33,936 nucleotides of DNA from Candidatus Jordarchaeia archaeon (GCA_018383815.1 JAHAWU010000012.1:1-33936); one strand, 5' to 3'. Positions 1-8,286 are shown, counted from the stretch's first letter. Made by a program: numbers and translations. Notes: a model not told the origin generated them from the sequence alone.

Positions 1-159
1 GGTGAGGCGGGGGTCGAGGAGTCCCACGAAGTCCGCCCTCTTCTGCATTTCTTCGTTGGGGCAGACGATTCTAAACCTGCTGGTTGGGGTTGACGCTTCC
101 CCCAATCTTCTTTCGGGGGGTGCGTAGTCGACCTCGATGAGCACACAATTGTTTTTCAA
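1..159 (-). CDS. Partial unknown protein (N-terminal 53 codons, runs off left edge)
   Basis: An open frame enters from the left edge on the minus strand. It can begin at a TTG at 159 (reads M-K-N-N-C-V-L-I-E-V-D-Y), 12 bases after an in-frame TAA at 172-174; a GTG at 144 is an alternative. The 53 visible residues contain no motif I recognise. The stretch is noticeably GC-rich compared with the AT-rich spacer at 160-250 that separates it from the divergent threonine synthase gene, which is what a coding region next to a shared promoter looks like. The product is unknown and the call rests only on the open frame and base composition. Confidence 0.4.
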   Translation of the reverse strand, partial: MKNNCVLIEVDYAPPERRLGEASTPTSRFRIVCPNEEMQKRADFVGLLDPRLT

Positions 160-279
160 AATCCACTTGGTTTAAGCTAAACAATCTAACCTTTAAAAAC
201 CCATCACTCTAAGCCCGAAAATGTCAATAATCGGGAGATAATATAATAGAAAGTGTATGTGGAAGTTACTGGTGATTAT

Positions 280-1407
280 ATGTACTTAGAGTGCGCGGTT
301 TGTGAAAAGCGTATAGAGGACAATTCGATTCTATGCCCCGATTGTAAAGGTCCAATCCAGGTATATTATGACTATGATTCTATGCGGTTGAGCCGAGAAG
401 ATTTTCACGGCAGAACCATCTGGAGATACCGTGAACTACTTCCCTTCGAAAAGATTACCCGCCTCGTGACACTAAACGAGGGAAGCACACCATTACAGAG
501 AAGCGACACCATAGGAGACGACCTAGCACTAGATCTATGGTTCAAGCTAGAGTCGCACAACCCCACAGGATCTTTTAAGGATCGCGGGAGCGCCGTGGAA
601 CTTACCAAGGCGCTGGAAAGGGAGGCGAAATCGATTGTATGTGCGAGCACGGGTAACATGGCTAGTTCGGTTTCCGCCTATTCTGCTAAGGCGGGGCTTA
701 AATGTAAAATGGTTGTTCCTAAGAATGCGCCGGTGGCTAAGATTACTATGATGGAGCTTTACGGGGCTGAAGTAGAATTTGTGGATGGAGGGTTTGACGA
801 AGCTGTGTCCACCGCAATGGAGTACGCTAAGGATCCCAGCGTACAGTTTGCGGGGGATTATTATTGGAGGAGGGAGGGCCAAAAAACCATTTCCTTTGAA
901 ATATGGGAGCAGTTGCCGAATGTGGATTGGGTTGTGGCTCCTGTGGGTTCTGGGGTGCTTCTCTCCGCTATTTATAAGGGATTTTGGGAATTAAAGAAAT
1001 TGAAGCTTACTGATAGGATTCCTCGTCTAGTTGGCGTTCAAGCAGAGGGATGCAGCCCGGTGGCCTTAGCTTGGAAAGGGTACAAGCTCAGGAAGTGGGA
1101 GAAGGCACAAACCGTTGCGAGCGCAATTGAGGTTTTGAATGCCTTTGATGCTCCTCTTGCGCTTGAAGCAGCAAAAGAAAGTGGAGGCAAAATTATTTCG
1201 GTTTCTGATAAAGAAATCATGGAATCCCTTGTTGAACTAGCACGCAGGGAAGGGATTTTTGTAGAACCCGGCGCCGCAGCCTCAATAGCAGGGGTGTTGA
1301 AGAACTGGAAGACGTTTGATGGGAGGGTTGTATGCGTATTGACTGGCTATGGGCTTAACGATTTTCAAACGGTTAAGGATTACTTGGAAGGAAAACTCAA
1401 GTTCTAA
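280..1407 (+). CDS. thrC: Threonine synthase (PLP-dependent)
   Basis: Likely converts O-phosphohomoserine to threonine in the cytoplasm. The N-terminus carries a zinc-ribbon-like pair of Cys motifs (C-A-V-C and C-P-D-C), common in archaeal threonine synthases. It is followed by G-S-T-P-L and the PLP-lysine motif S-F-K-D-R-G (about residue 100), then an A-S-T-G-N motif, a G-S-G phosphate-binding loop and a C-terminal L-T-G-Y-G. The frame is open from a GTG at 253, but the ATG at 280 has a perfect GGTGAT ribosome-binding site three bases upstream and is the better start, giving 375 residues. That is slightly short but normal for the family. A related fold-type II enzyme such as cysteate synthase is possible; the complete motif set favours threonine synthase. 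It stands alone, divergent from the partial gene at the left edge. Confidence 0.85.
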   Translation: MYLECAVCEKRIEDNSILCPDCKGPIQVYYDYDSMRLSREDFHGRTIWRYRELLPFEKITRLVTLNEGSTPLQRSDTIGDDLALDLWFKLESHNPTGSFKDRGSAVELTKALEREAKSIVCASTGNMASSVSAYSAKAGLKCKMVVPKNAPVAKITMMELYGAEVEFVDGGFDEAVSTAMEYAKDPSVQFAGDYYWRREGQKTISFEIWEQLPNVDWVVAPVGSGVLLSAIYKGFWELKKLKLTDRIPRLVGVQAEGCSPVALAWKGYKLRKWEKAQTVASAIEVLNAFDAPLALEAAKESGGKIISVSDKEIMESLVELARREGIFVEPGAAASIAGVLKNWKTFDGRVVCVLTGYGLNDFQTVKDYLEGKLKF

Positions 1408-1453
1408 ACAGTAGTGTGGTGAAGGTTTCTGGAGCAGTTTTTGGAAGATCGAA

Positions 1454-2026
1454 TTATTTTTTGGTGAAGTGGTCTAGGGTTAATTCTGCCTTTTTATTCT
1501 CTTCGGTTCTTGATTTTTTGGGAGGCTTTGTTTTCTGCTTTGTTTCTTCTTCTATCTGTTTAGCTTTTACCTCTGTGTCTTCCTTCGATTTTTCTTTTCT
1601 AATCTCTTGTTCAGAAGTTTTTTGGGCTTTTTGGGGTTCTTTGAACTGAACTATTGGAGGCCTTTTTTCTTTTATAACGGTCTTTTGTTGGATTTTTAAT
1701 TCTACTTCTTTGCATTCTATACTACTTTTTATGCTGTATGGTTTAATATTTACTAACTCATCAGGTTTTACGTTTATATTCAATTTGTAGAGTGGCGGTA
1801 GTTCTGTGCGCTCTTTGATGGTTAGGGTTTCGTTTTCTTTTTCCAGAATTTTTTCTTCGAGGGCTAGGGTGAGAATTTTTTGGGCAGTTGAGGGCGGTAG
1901 ATTTTTGTGTATACCCCAGTTGAAGGAGAGGTAGAAACACCAGTCCCTTGGGCTCAAATGTTCTTCGCCAGATAATTGAAAGGGGATCTGCGAGAGGAAG
2001 ATTAAATCTCTTCTATCTATGGGCAT
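1454..2026 (-). CDS. DUF2240-like archaeal protein with long charged tail
   Basis: A 190-residue cytoplasmic protein. Residues 1-90 resemble the archaeal DUF2240 family: an N-terminal I-P-F-Q-L-S-G segment, an R-D-W-C-F-Y-L-S-F core, a helix that reads as an A-x-x-I-L-x-x-A-L-E-E-K-I-L-E winged-helix-like element, and a P-P-L-Y segment near residue 78. Residues 110-190 are a low-complexity Lys/Glu/Thr-rich tail, probably disordered, which is longer than I expect for the family. Function is unknown. The gene converges with threonine synthase, the two stops being 46 bases apart. The family match is from memory of the pattern and is moderate; the tail has no recognisable motif. Confidence 0.6.
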   Translation of the reverse strand: MPIDRRDLIFLSQIPFQLSGEEHLSPRDWCFYLSFNWGIHKNLPPSTAQKILTLALEEKILEKENETLTIKERTELPPLYKLNINVKPDELVNIKPYSIKSSIECKEVELKIQQKTVIKEKRPPIVQFKEPQKAQKTSEQEIRKEKSKEDTEVKAKQIEEETKQKTKPPKKSRTEENKKAELTLDHFTKK

Positions 2027-2154
2027 CTTGTACGCATCCCACTAACCTTTATCATTTTAAAGAGTCCACGGATATTAATAACACTTATTCTAACTGTTAA
2101 AGGAAGGAACTTTTGTGAAGGGTACATACTTACAAGTACCGAAAATGTTTCCCT

Positions 2155-3201
2155 TTAATGTTTCTTGTCGGAAGATGCCACCATTAGGGCCATGGCATAA
2201 GCTGTGGACATGGTGGCTGCCTTATCCCCAATAAGTTGCCCCAAATCAATTATTTCTTTAAAACCCGCGGCTTCGGCGGCTCTGCGTGCCAAAAAATTTC
2301 TGCCCATTCCCGCAACAACCACCCTATCAATGGCTGGATTTTCAGCAGCAACTTGAAGTAGGCCTTCTTTAATTTGGTCTAATTGACACCGATAAATATA
2401 CTGTGCAATCTCGTAAATCTCTTCCCTCCGAAGCATATCGGTGTCCGCACATACCACACGAGCCAAGCGTGCCAAACTATGTTCAACAGTTTTGCTTCTG
2501 CCATCCGCCGTTTCACAGGAATATTCCTCCTCGCTAATGTTGTTGAGAATCAAGTGTACATCAGCTGAGAGAGCAAATTTCTCAGAGGAAACCCTACACT
2601 CCCTACCCCAAACAGGAATGCGGCTCACAATGGCAGGTATAACAGTTCTAAGTGCACCAGTATAAACTAGTTCCCCCGAAATCAGTCTTTCAGTGTCAGT
2701 CTTTCCAACGGTTGAGGGTTTTCCACCCACAACAGGTATGATATCAGTAGTGGTGCTTCCCACATCCACCAGAAAACAATCCTTAACGTGACGACCAACC
2801 ATGCAGGCCGAAGCAGCCCAATTAGCAGCAGCCACCCTTAAGGGATTCTTCCTAGCTTCACTCAGAGTAAGGAGGTTAGCTTCAACATCAACCACCCAAA
2901 CGTTGGTCTCGGGAAAAGCTTGCTCCACGGATTCTAAAATGTGGTTTACGCCCTCACGTTTTGTTTGATAAGCATCAGAAAGTTCAGCTGTCATTGTCAC
3001 GCCCACGGAATAGGGGTTTCTGCCTTTGCAAAGTTGGTCTCGGATTTGTACCAATAGTTGGGGTAATTCAGAGAGAGAGTGTTGCCAGACCGGGAAAAAT
3101 ACCGAGAGAGATTCGTAGTTCTCTACTTCACCCTTAGTATTTGTGTACAATGCCACGGCTTTGGTGTTTGCGCCCCCAATATCCCATCCCAGAAATAGCA
3201 A
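2155..3201 (-). CDS. mfnF: MfnF-like methanofuran biosynthesis protein (H4MPT-linked C1 family)
   Basis: An ASKHA-fold protein of 348 residues that starts with the nucleotide-binding signature G-W-D-I-G-G-A-N-T-K. It has the second phosphate-binding motif D-V-G-S-T-T-T-D-I-I-P near residue 143 and a late G-M-G-R-N-F-L-A motif. This matches the family annotated as H4MPT-linked C1 transfer pathway protein. One member, MfnF, joins the aminomethylfuran diphosphate to gamma-glutamyltyramine in methanofuran synthesis. The start is a TTG at 3201 preceded by a GGAGG site seven bases upstream. It is the last gene of a minus-strand set with a helical unknown and an ATP-grasp ligase resembling MfnD, which supports the assignment. 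Whether it makes the methanogen-type cofactor or a variant cannot be told from sequence. Confidence 0.75.
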   Translation of the reverse strand: MLFLGWDIGGANTKAVALYTNTKGEVENYESLSVFFPVWQHSLSELPQLLVQIRDQLCKGRNPYSVGVTMTAELSDAYQTKREGVNHILESVEQAFPETNVWVVDVEANLLTLSEARKNPLRVAAANWAASACMVGRHVKDCFLVDVGSTTTDIIPVVGGKPSTVGKTDTERLISGELVYTGALRTVIPAIVSRIPVWGRECRVSSEKFALSADVHLILNNISEEEYSCETADGRSKTVEHSLARLARVVCADTDMLRREEIYEIAQYIYRCQLDQIKEGLLQVAAENPAIDRVVVAGMGRNFLARRAAEAAGFKEIIDLGQLIGDKAATMSTAYAMALMVASSDKKH

Positions 3202-3219
3202 CTCGAAGCCTCCTTGCGA

Positions 3220-3756
3220 TTAACTCTTTATTATCCCCTCCTTTTTCGCCATTTCAATTAAACCGGTTGGCGCAGTTAATCCTCGCTCATCCATCATTTC
3301 TGTGACTCTTATTAAGATTCTACTCCAATTACTAATTGCTTCCTCACCGAATCTGCGTGTTTTTCTATCCTCCTCACTATCCGTGAGTTTGTCTAGGGAC
3401 CATTTTAGTATGCTGACCAAGTCAAAACAGGCCTCCGCAACTCCAGAAGCCCTTCCCAAAAATGCGCGGGCGTCCTCTAAATCCTGAGAAAAAAGCGCCG
3501 CCGCAATAAAGGATTCTACAGTAGCGTTTAGGGCTTGACAAGCATGGGCGAAAGCCCTAATGGAAATGAGAAGACATTCTCTGCTATTTTTTGCCCCCAA
3601 TATTTCCTGAATGTTCCCCGCACTGAGGTTACGCTGCACAATGCGTGCCTCAGTAAATTTCTGAAACGCCTCCTTATACTTTCCTTTCTCTAGGGCTTCC
3701 CCCGCTTCCTGAATGATCTTCATGAAGAGAGCGCTCCCCTTAGTGCTTAAATCCAT
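3220..3756 (-). CDS. Unknown all-helical protein in methanofuran cluster
   Basis: A soluble protein of about 178 residues with no motif I recognise. The sequence looks like a bundle of amphipathic helices rich in Ala, Glu and Leu, with no signal peptide or membrane segment. The frame is open from 3783, but an ATG at 3756 follows a GGGAGG site seven bases upstream and is the likely start (M-D-L-S-T-K-G). It lies between the MfnD-like ligase and the MfnF-like enzyme, with 18 bases to the latter, so it is probably co-transcribed and could be an accessory factor of the same cofactor pathway. That role is inference from position only. Confidence 0.7.
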   Translation of the reverse strand: MDLSTKGSALFMKIIQEAGEALEKGKYKEAFQKFTEARIVQRNLSAGNIQEILGAKNSRECLLISIRAFAHACQALNATVESFIAAALFSQDLEDARAFLGRASGVAEACFDLVSILKWSLDKLTDSEEDRKTRRFGEEAISNWSRILIRVTEMMDERGLTAPTGLIEMAKKEGIIKS

Positions 3757-3824
3757 ATAAATGCCTCCCAACAAACTAGCCATAAGGAAACTTCTCTAAC
3801 TCTTGCTGTTCTCGAACATGGTTT

Positions 3825-5057
3825 TTATTTTTTTCCAGTTAATTCTTCTACTATTTCTTTCTTCATTTTCTCCATATTTAGCATTGCAAGTTTCTCGTTT
3901 TTGGAATATGCTACCAGGATTGTATGTATTTTGTCACCCATAGGAAATGGCGGAGCCGCCACGTCCTCACGCTGTACAATCCTCCTAAATCTGCCCTCAT
4001 CAATTTTCAAGTCTGGAAGGTATATCTTTTTGAAATACGCACACCCTTCCATGCTTATTTTTGAAGGCAGGGTTTTATTAACAATGGCTTCACTTATCAT
4101 ACTGGGGATGTTTTGTCTGAGAACTCTTCTCAACCCCAAATAAGAGGTTGTGAGACGGGGATTAACTTCCAGAATCGTCACCCCCTCCTCAGAAAGTTTA
4201 ACATCCACACCCACATATCCTTGCAACCCATTTATGTTCTCAATCAGGGTTTTTGTGTCCTCAAAGGCCTGCTCTTTCAATTTATGCTTTAAAGGAACAT
4301 ACCCACCCTCATATTTAGACTCCTCACTAGGACCTTTAACCTTTACATATTGAAAGTTTAGAGATAGGGGAAAAGCTTTTTCTCCATTGGAGAGCAAGCT
4401 TACACTGGCATCTACGCCGGGAACAAATTCCTCCACCAGAAACAAATCACGATTACTTACCCTGCGAATCTTTTCCATAGCCTGCGGAATTTCATCTGCC
4501 CTACTCACAAGGCTTAACCCCTCGCTACCCGCACCATCCAAAACCTTAAACACAACAGGATAACCTACCCCCTGAACAGTTTTTTCAACACTCGCAGTAG
4601 AACTACTAGTTTTTGAGAGGCCGTGCTTCGGAACCTTTAATCCCAACTTTTCTGCAACACCCAGAAGCTTACTCTTATCAGTAGTTAATTCTATGGCAGG
4701 GGGAAGGGGGCCAAAAAGTTTAGCGCCAGCCTTAACCGCCTCAGAAGCTAAGGAGTACAAAATATTGTCTGTTTCGGGCGCTATTAAGAACGCGGCGTCA
4801 GCTTCACTCAGCAATTCTCGAAAGAAATCTAAATTCCAACTAGAAACAACCTCGACTCGATGCGTCCCTAAAGGGGGGGCAATCTTTGCGATTCGATGGT
4901 CAAGGGTTGTGTACACTTCAAAGCCCGCTTCTCTAAAGTCCTCAACAATGTAGCGAAGCATAGCATAGGCCTCACCTATCAAACCCGAGATCTCTCCCTC
5001 AACAAAACCTCCTCCAGAAAAAAACTCAAAAACCAGTAATTTCAACAGAACCACCAC
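3825..5057 (-). CDS. mfnD: ATP-grasp ligase, MfnD-like (tyramine-glutamate ligase family)
   Basis: An ATP-grasp enzyme of about 406-410 residues resembling archaeal tyramine-L-glutamate ligase (MfnD) and the OrfY proteins of H4MPT-using methylotrophs. It begins L-L-V-F-E-F-F-S-G-G-G. An A-P-E-T-D-N-I-L-Y motif near residue 100 matches the MfnD-type A-P-E-D-D-N-I-L-Y. A V-V-F-K-V-L-D-G-A-G-S-E-G loop follows, then F-L-V-E-E-F-V-P-G, then the metal-binding E-V-N-P-R-L-T-T near residue 297. MfnD adds glutamate to tyramine in methanofuran synthesis. The longest frame begins at a GTG at 5057; a TTG at 5045 (M-K-L-L-V-F) preceded by GGTGG is an equally good start. It heads the minus-strand methanofuran block and diverges from the HisA/HisF-related gene across about 160 AT-rich bases. 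Substrate is inferred from family and context. Confidence 0.75.
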   Translation of the reverse strand: MVVLLKLLVFEFFSGGGFVEGEISGLIGEAYAMLRYIVEDFREAGFEVYTTLDHRIAKIAPPLGTHRVEVVSSWNLDFFRELLSEADAAFLIAPETDNILYSLASEAVKAGAKLFGPLPPAIELTTDKSKLLGVAEKLGLKVPKHGLSKTSSSTASVEKTVQGVGYPVVFKVLDGAGSEGLSLVSRADEIPQAMEKIRRVSNRDLFLVEEFVPGVDASVSLLSNGEKAFPLSLNFQYVKVKGPSEESKYEGGYVPLKHKLKEQAFEDTKTLIENINGLQGYVGVDVKLSEEGVTILEVNPRLTTSYLGLRRVLRQNIPSMISEAIVNKTLPSKISMEGCAYFKKIYLPDLKIDEGRFRRIVQREDVAAPPFPMGDKIHTILVAYSKNEKLAMLNMEKMKKEIVEELTGKK

Positions 5058-5220
5058 AACTTGTCCATCGAAAAACCTTAAAGAGAACTCCCATTAGTAC
5101 TACTTAGCAGCGAAGTTTTTTAAATCCAGAGACTGATTCAAATTTAAATTATTTCCTCTATAACTTTTTCGTAAATTGGGCTGTTCAAAAATTTAACTCT
5201 TTTAGATATGGTGTTTTTTT
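5058..5220. promoter_or_regulatory. Divergent AT-rich promoter region
   Basis: This spacer separates the divergent MfnD-like gene from the HisA/HisF-related gene. It contains TATA-like stretches (AAATTTAAATTA near 5140-5151 and AAAAATTTAAC near 5188-5198) placed to serve one or both genes, and a T-run directly before the ATG at 5221. No operator repeat was recognised. Confidence 0.35.
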
Positions 5221-5949
5221 ATGCGGGTTATACCAGTAATGGATGTGTTGAAGGGAGAAGTTGTTCAGGCAATTAGGGGAGAACGACAGAAATATCAGCC
5301 AATAAAAACAGTTCTCTCAAACTCTTCAAAACCCCTAGATGTAGCCTTGGCCTTCCAAGAGATTTATGGTTTCGATGAGCTTTACGTAGCGGATTTGGAC
5401 GCCATACAGGGATTAGGCTCAAACATTGAAGTAATCAAACAAGTTTCTAGTAGAACCGACTTGAAACTAATTGTGGATGCGGGAACAAACAATCCCAAGG
5501 ATGTCAAGCGAATTTTGGAAGCCGGTGCACAAAAAGTTATTGTAGCCACAGAAACACTAGAATCAGCCAAACAGTTAGAAGAATGCGTAAAGGCAGTGGG
5601 AAAACAAAAAATCGTGGGAAGCCTAGACTACAAGAAGGGAAAAATTCTCACAAAATCGGAAGAATTAACAAAATTAAATCCGGTTGAGGCAGCAGAAATA
5701 TTCGAGAGGAAAGGTGTCAGCGAAATTATTTTCTTGGAGCTCTCAAAGGTAGGAACCCTCCAAGGAGCAGAAAGGGAAACCCTAAAAGAATTAATTGAAA
5801 CAGTCAGCATACCTGTCTTAACTGGAGGAGGAATAGAAAGCATACAAGAAGTGGTCGACTTGCAAAAAATAGGAGTAGCAGGTGTTCTCATTGCCACAGC
5901 ACTTCACAAGGGAAAAATTCGCCCTGAAGACCTACAAAAAATAACCTAA
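5221..5949 (+). CDS. HisA/HisF-related TIM-barrel protein
   Basis: A 242-residue beta/alpha barrel related to the histidine enzymes HisA and HisF. It has V-I-P-V-M-D-V-L-K-G at the N-terminus (HisA I-P-A-I-D-L-x-x-G), D-E-L-Y-V-A-D-L-D-A-I near residue 50, V-D-A-G near residue 85, and a C-terminal phosphate-binding L-T-G-G-G-I. It resembles the HisA/HisF-related family of methanogens and H4MPT users rather than true HisA. No other histidine gene is nearby, and it diverges from the methanofuran-type genes, which suggests a cofactor role. The reaction is unknown. The ATG follows a GGTG and a run of seven T. Confidence 0.75.
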   Translation: MRVIPVMDVLKGEVVQAIRGERQKYQPIKTVLSNSSKPLDVALAFQEIYGFDELYVADLDAIQGLGSNIEVIKQVSSRTDLKLIVDAGTNNPKDVKRILEAGAQKVIVATETLESAKQLEECVKAVGKQKIVGSLDYKKGKILTKSEELTKLNPVEAAEIFERKGVSEIIFLELSKVGTLQGAERETLKELIETVSIPVLTGGGIESIQEVVDLQKIGVAGVLIATALHKGKIRPEDLQKIT

Positions 5950-6073
5950 AAATGGAAAAATTCGAAAATCCAAAAAGGAATGTCTCTATTATACTCAAAG
6001 CTTCAAGCAACAGGTAGCAAGTTTTGCCGAGCCAAAATCTTGTTTTGTGACTTGGCGATATTCTTATTAAAAT

Positions 6074-6101
6074 GTGTACAATTTATATAATTGGTGTACA
6101 A
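6074..6101 (+). promoter_or_regulatory. Likely operator/promoter of the toxin-antitoxin pair
   Basis: Two exact copies of GTGTACAA (6074-6081 and 6094-6101) are spaced 20 bp apart, two helical turns, and each contains the palindrome TGTACA. The TATA-like element TTTATATAAT (about 6082-6091) sits between them, and the antitoxin start follows at 6103. Paired palindromes straddling the TATA box are what is expected for autorepression by a ribbon-helix-helix antitoxin. Binding is inferred. Confidence 0.55.
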
Positions 6102-6102
6102 A

Positions 6103-6417
6103 ATGGGCGAGAAGACCATGTCTGCAAGGTTCGATTCCGAACTATATGAGGAAATTCTAGAATATGCCCGAGAAAAGGGCATACCCAAGACGAGGGCTCT
6201 TCGGGAATTGGCAAAAGAGGGGGTGCTGAGGTGGAGACTAACAAAGGCTTTAGCCCTCTATAAGGATGGGAAAGTAACCATTTGGAAGGCTTCGCGAATA
6301 GCAGGAATTCCCCTCTCAAAAATGGTTGAGATTGCTGCGTCCGAAAGGATACCCATTCACGTCTCAGAAGAGGATTTGGAAAGGGACTTCAAAGCCGTGT
6401 TCGGTGAAACCTTTTGA
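6103..6417 (+). CDS. Antitoxin, ribbon-helix-helix/UPF0175-like
   Basis: A basic protein of about 104 residues. The N-terminal K-T-M-S-A-R-F-D-S-E-L-Y-E-E-I segment reads as a ribbon-helix-helix DNA-binding strand and helix. The middle (D-G-K-V-T-I-W-K-A-S-R-I-A-G-I-P-L near residues 60-76) resembles the UPF0175 antitoxin family. The frame is open from a TTG at 6091, but that codon lies inside the second operator repeat, so the ATG at 6103 is preferred; ATG 6118 is also possible. It overlaps the PIN-domain gene by four bases, the typical antitoxin-then-toxin order, and probably neutralises that toxin and represses its own promoter. Confidence 0.75.
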   Translation: MGEKTMSARFDSELYEEILEYAREKGIPKTRALRELAKEGVLRWRLTKALALYKDGKVTIWKASRIAGIPLSKMVEIAASERIPIHVSEEDLERDFKAVFGETF

Positions 6418-6923
6418 ATGTGGTACTCAACGCAAGTCCCCTTATTTATCTTGGAAAAAAGAGGAGGATTGATATTCTGAGAATTATTTTCGAAAAGAGT
6501 ATTATCCCCCCAGAAGTTGAGGAAGAAATAATGAAAATCGCTGATAGCCCCGAAGCTATACAGTTACAAGAAGCCATCAAAGAGGGGTGGATAACGGTGG
6601 AAGGGGCTTCAGAAGACCAGTCGGCGCAGATTGTAATGTTGTTTCCTGAGTTAGATAAGGGGGAAGCTGCAACCATAGCATTGGCAGTTGAGCAGCGGAC
6701 AGAGGGTGTTGTGATAGATGATAGTGAAGCGAGGGTGGCAGCAGAATATTTTAAGCTGAAGGTTTATGGAACTCTATTCATCATTCTAGAAGCTTTTAAA
6801 CGCAGAATTTTGAAATCTAAAACCGAAGTGAGGAGCATGGTGGATAACATGCTGAAAAGAGGTTTTTATCTCTCCACAGAAGTCTACGCAAGATTTCTAA
6901 ACCTCCTAGACAAAGTTAGATGA
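6414..6923 (+). CDS. PIN-domain toxin (DUF3368/COG2405 type)
   Basis: A 169-residue PIN-like nuclease. The first strand, V-V-L-N-A-S-P-L-I-Y-L, has Asn where many VapC proteins have Asp, a variation seen in the DUF3368 group. The second acidic site is L-D-K-G-E-A-A-T-I-A-L-A (about residues 80-91), and the third is V-I-D-D-S-E-A-R (about 100-107), followed by G-T-L. It probably cleaves RNA and is paired with the upstream antitoxin, with which it shares a TTGA overlap. The start is TTG at 6414; GTG at 6420 would also work. Function is from family and gene order. Confidence 0.8.
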   Translation: MNVVLNASPLIYLGKKRRIDILRIIFEKSIIPPEVEEEIMKIADSPEAIQLQEAIKEGWITVEGASEDQSAQIVMLFPELDKGEAATIALAVEQRTEGVVIDDSEARVAAEYFKLKVYGTLFIILEAFKRRILKSKTEVRSMVDNMLKRGFYLSTEVYARFLNLLDKVR

Positions 6924-7007
6924 ATCTAAGGCTATATGTGGTCTGTATATGTTGGTCTCCTAAACTTAAAGAAAGTTATTTTAAAGGGTCATGATAACTA
7001 TAATGAC

Positions 7008-7436
7008 ATGGTTGAGTGTTTGTTTTGTAAAATATTCAGAGGAGAAGTAGAATCCAAAAGGGTCTACGAGGATGAAAACAATATAGCTATCCTTGACATC
7101 AATCCTCGAATGCATGAATGCCAAGTGCTGGTTATTCCCAGAACGCATGTTAAGCAATTCTACGAGTTAAGCGACGAAGAGAACGCCAGCCTTTTCAAAG
7201 CCGTCAAAGAAGTAGCTATAATGATTAACAAAGCTTACAATCCAGATTTCGTTTCGCTTTTTAGTCGAGGGATGGGTGTTCCTCATGCCCATATAATTGT
7301 GAGTCCCGCTTGGCGAAATGACATTATACTGACCGGATTTATGCTGAACCGTATGAACATATTTTTCAACGCAGGAGTCTCACCTCAGGCGCTTGACAAT
7401 ATAGCTGAAAAATTGAAGAATGCCAAGAACACGTAG
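7008..7436 (+). CDS. HIT-family nucleotide hydrolase/transferase
   Basis: A protein of about 142 residues of the histidine-triad superfamily. It starts with the C-L-F-C-K-I-F-R-G-E zinc-type N-terminus, continues with an I-L-D-I-N-P-R segment, and ends with the active-site stretch G-V-P-H-A-H-I-I-V. Two of the three histidines are present, including the presumed nucleophile; the first triad position is Val. The frame is open from 6936, but the 24 extra residues are atypical and ATG 7008 fits the family start. Substrates are typically AMP-lysine or dinucleoside polyphosphates. It stands alone after the toxin-antitoxin pair. Confidence 0.75.
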   Translation: MVECLFCKIFRGEVESKRVYEDENNIAILDINPRMHECQVLVIPRTHVKQFYELSDEENASLFKAVKEVAIMINKAYNPDFVSLFSRGMGVPHAHIIVSPAWRNDIILTGFMLNRMNIFFNAGVSPQALDNIAEKLKNAKNT

Positions 7437-7515
7437 GAGAAGGGATTTGCTATTCAAATCTGGCGGTCTAAAAAATTGAGGAAATACGAGCCTTTTAGAC
7501 CTGCTTTGAACTTTT

Positions 7516-8286
7516 TTAAATCATGGAGTATCCTCCACTGACACTAATGGTTTGGCCTGTTATCCAGCTTGAGACATCTGATACCAGGAAGGCTACCGCG
7601 TTTGCTATGTCTGTGGGCTCCCCCAATCTTCGAATTGCGTAAGCCTTCAACATATTCTTAACTATGTCGGGGTTAGAGATTAGCGGTTCAACAAGTGGTG
7701 TTTTCGTTGTTCCAGGGGATACTACGTTAACGTTTATCATGTATCGCCCCAACTCTTTGGCTAGGGCTTTGGAGAACCCTATTATGAAGGCTTTAGCACC
7801 GGAGTAGACTGCAAAGTAGGGCTCACCTACTCTGCCGGCATCTGAAGCTATGCTCACTATTTTTCCATACTTTCTCTCAATCATGTGTTTAATTACTGCC
7901 TTGCAACAGTTAAGAACTCCATAAATATTCACTTTTATGTCAGGCTCCCAACTTTTCCTATCCAAGTCTGCGAAGAGGCCAAAAGCTCCCACTCCAGCGT
8001 TGTTAACCAGAATGTCGATTTTCCCGAATTCCTTCAAAGTGTTCTCAACCATGCTGTTAACCGCTTCCCAACTGGTAATGTCCACCTTCGCTTCCAGAGC
8101 TTTTACCCCTAGGGATCTTACCTCGCTTGCTACATTCTTTATTTTTCCTTCGTCGATATCATTTATTACAATATTAGCTCCTTCTCCAGCGAGAGTCAAT
8201 GCAATCTGCCTTCCTATTCCACTTCCAGAGCCGGTAACTATTGCCACTTTTCCCTTTAAACCCAAATCCAAAATCATCACATCCAA
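7516..8286 (-). CDS. Short-chain dehydrogenase/reductase (FabG-like)
   Basis: A classical SDR of 256 residues. It has the NAD(P)-binding T-G-S-G-S-G-I-G near residue 18, N-N-A-G near residue 90, the catalytic Ser of I-V-S-I-A-S-D-A near 143, Y-S-G-A-K (Tyr and Lys, about 156-160), P-G-T-T-K-T-P, and the C-terminal G-Q-T-I-S-V-S-G-G. The D-I-D-E after strand two suggests preference for NAD(H) over NADP(H), an inference. The best-known relatives reduce 3-oxoacyl thioesters or sugars; the substrate here is unknown. It shares a strand with the nitronate-monooxygenase-like gene, 74 bases apart. ATG 8286 was kept as start, although ATG 8277 is possible. Confidence 0.85.
   Translation of the reverse strand: MDVMILDLGLKGKVAIVTGSGSGIGRQIALTLAGEGANIVINDIDEGKIKNVASEVRSLGVKALEAKVDITSWEAVNSMVENTLKEFGKIDILVNNAGVGAFGLFADLDRKSWEPDIKVNIYGVLNCCKAVIKHMIERKYGKIVSIASDAGRVGEPYFAVYSGAKAFIIGFSKALAKELGRYMINVNVVSPGTTKTPLVEPLISNPDIVKNMLKAYAIRRLGEPTDIANAVAFLVSDVSSWITGQTISVSGGYSMI

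Noticed and set aside
1416-1649. Plus-strand frame rich in Phe and Ser opposite the DUF2240-like gene
   Set aside because: It is the antisense shadow of the Lys/Glu-rich tail.
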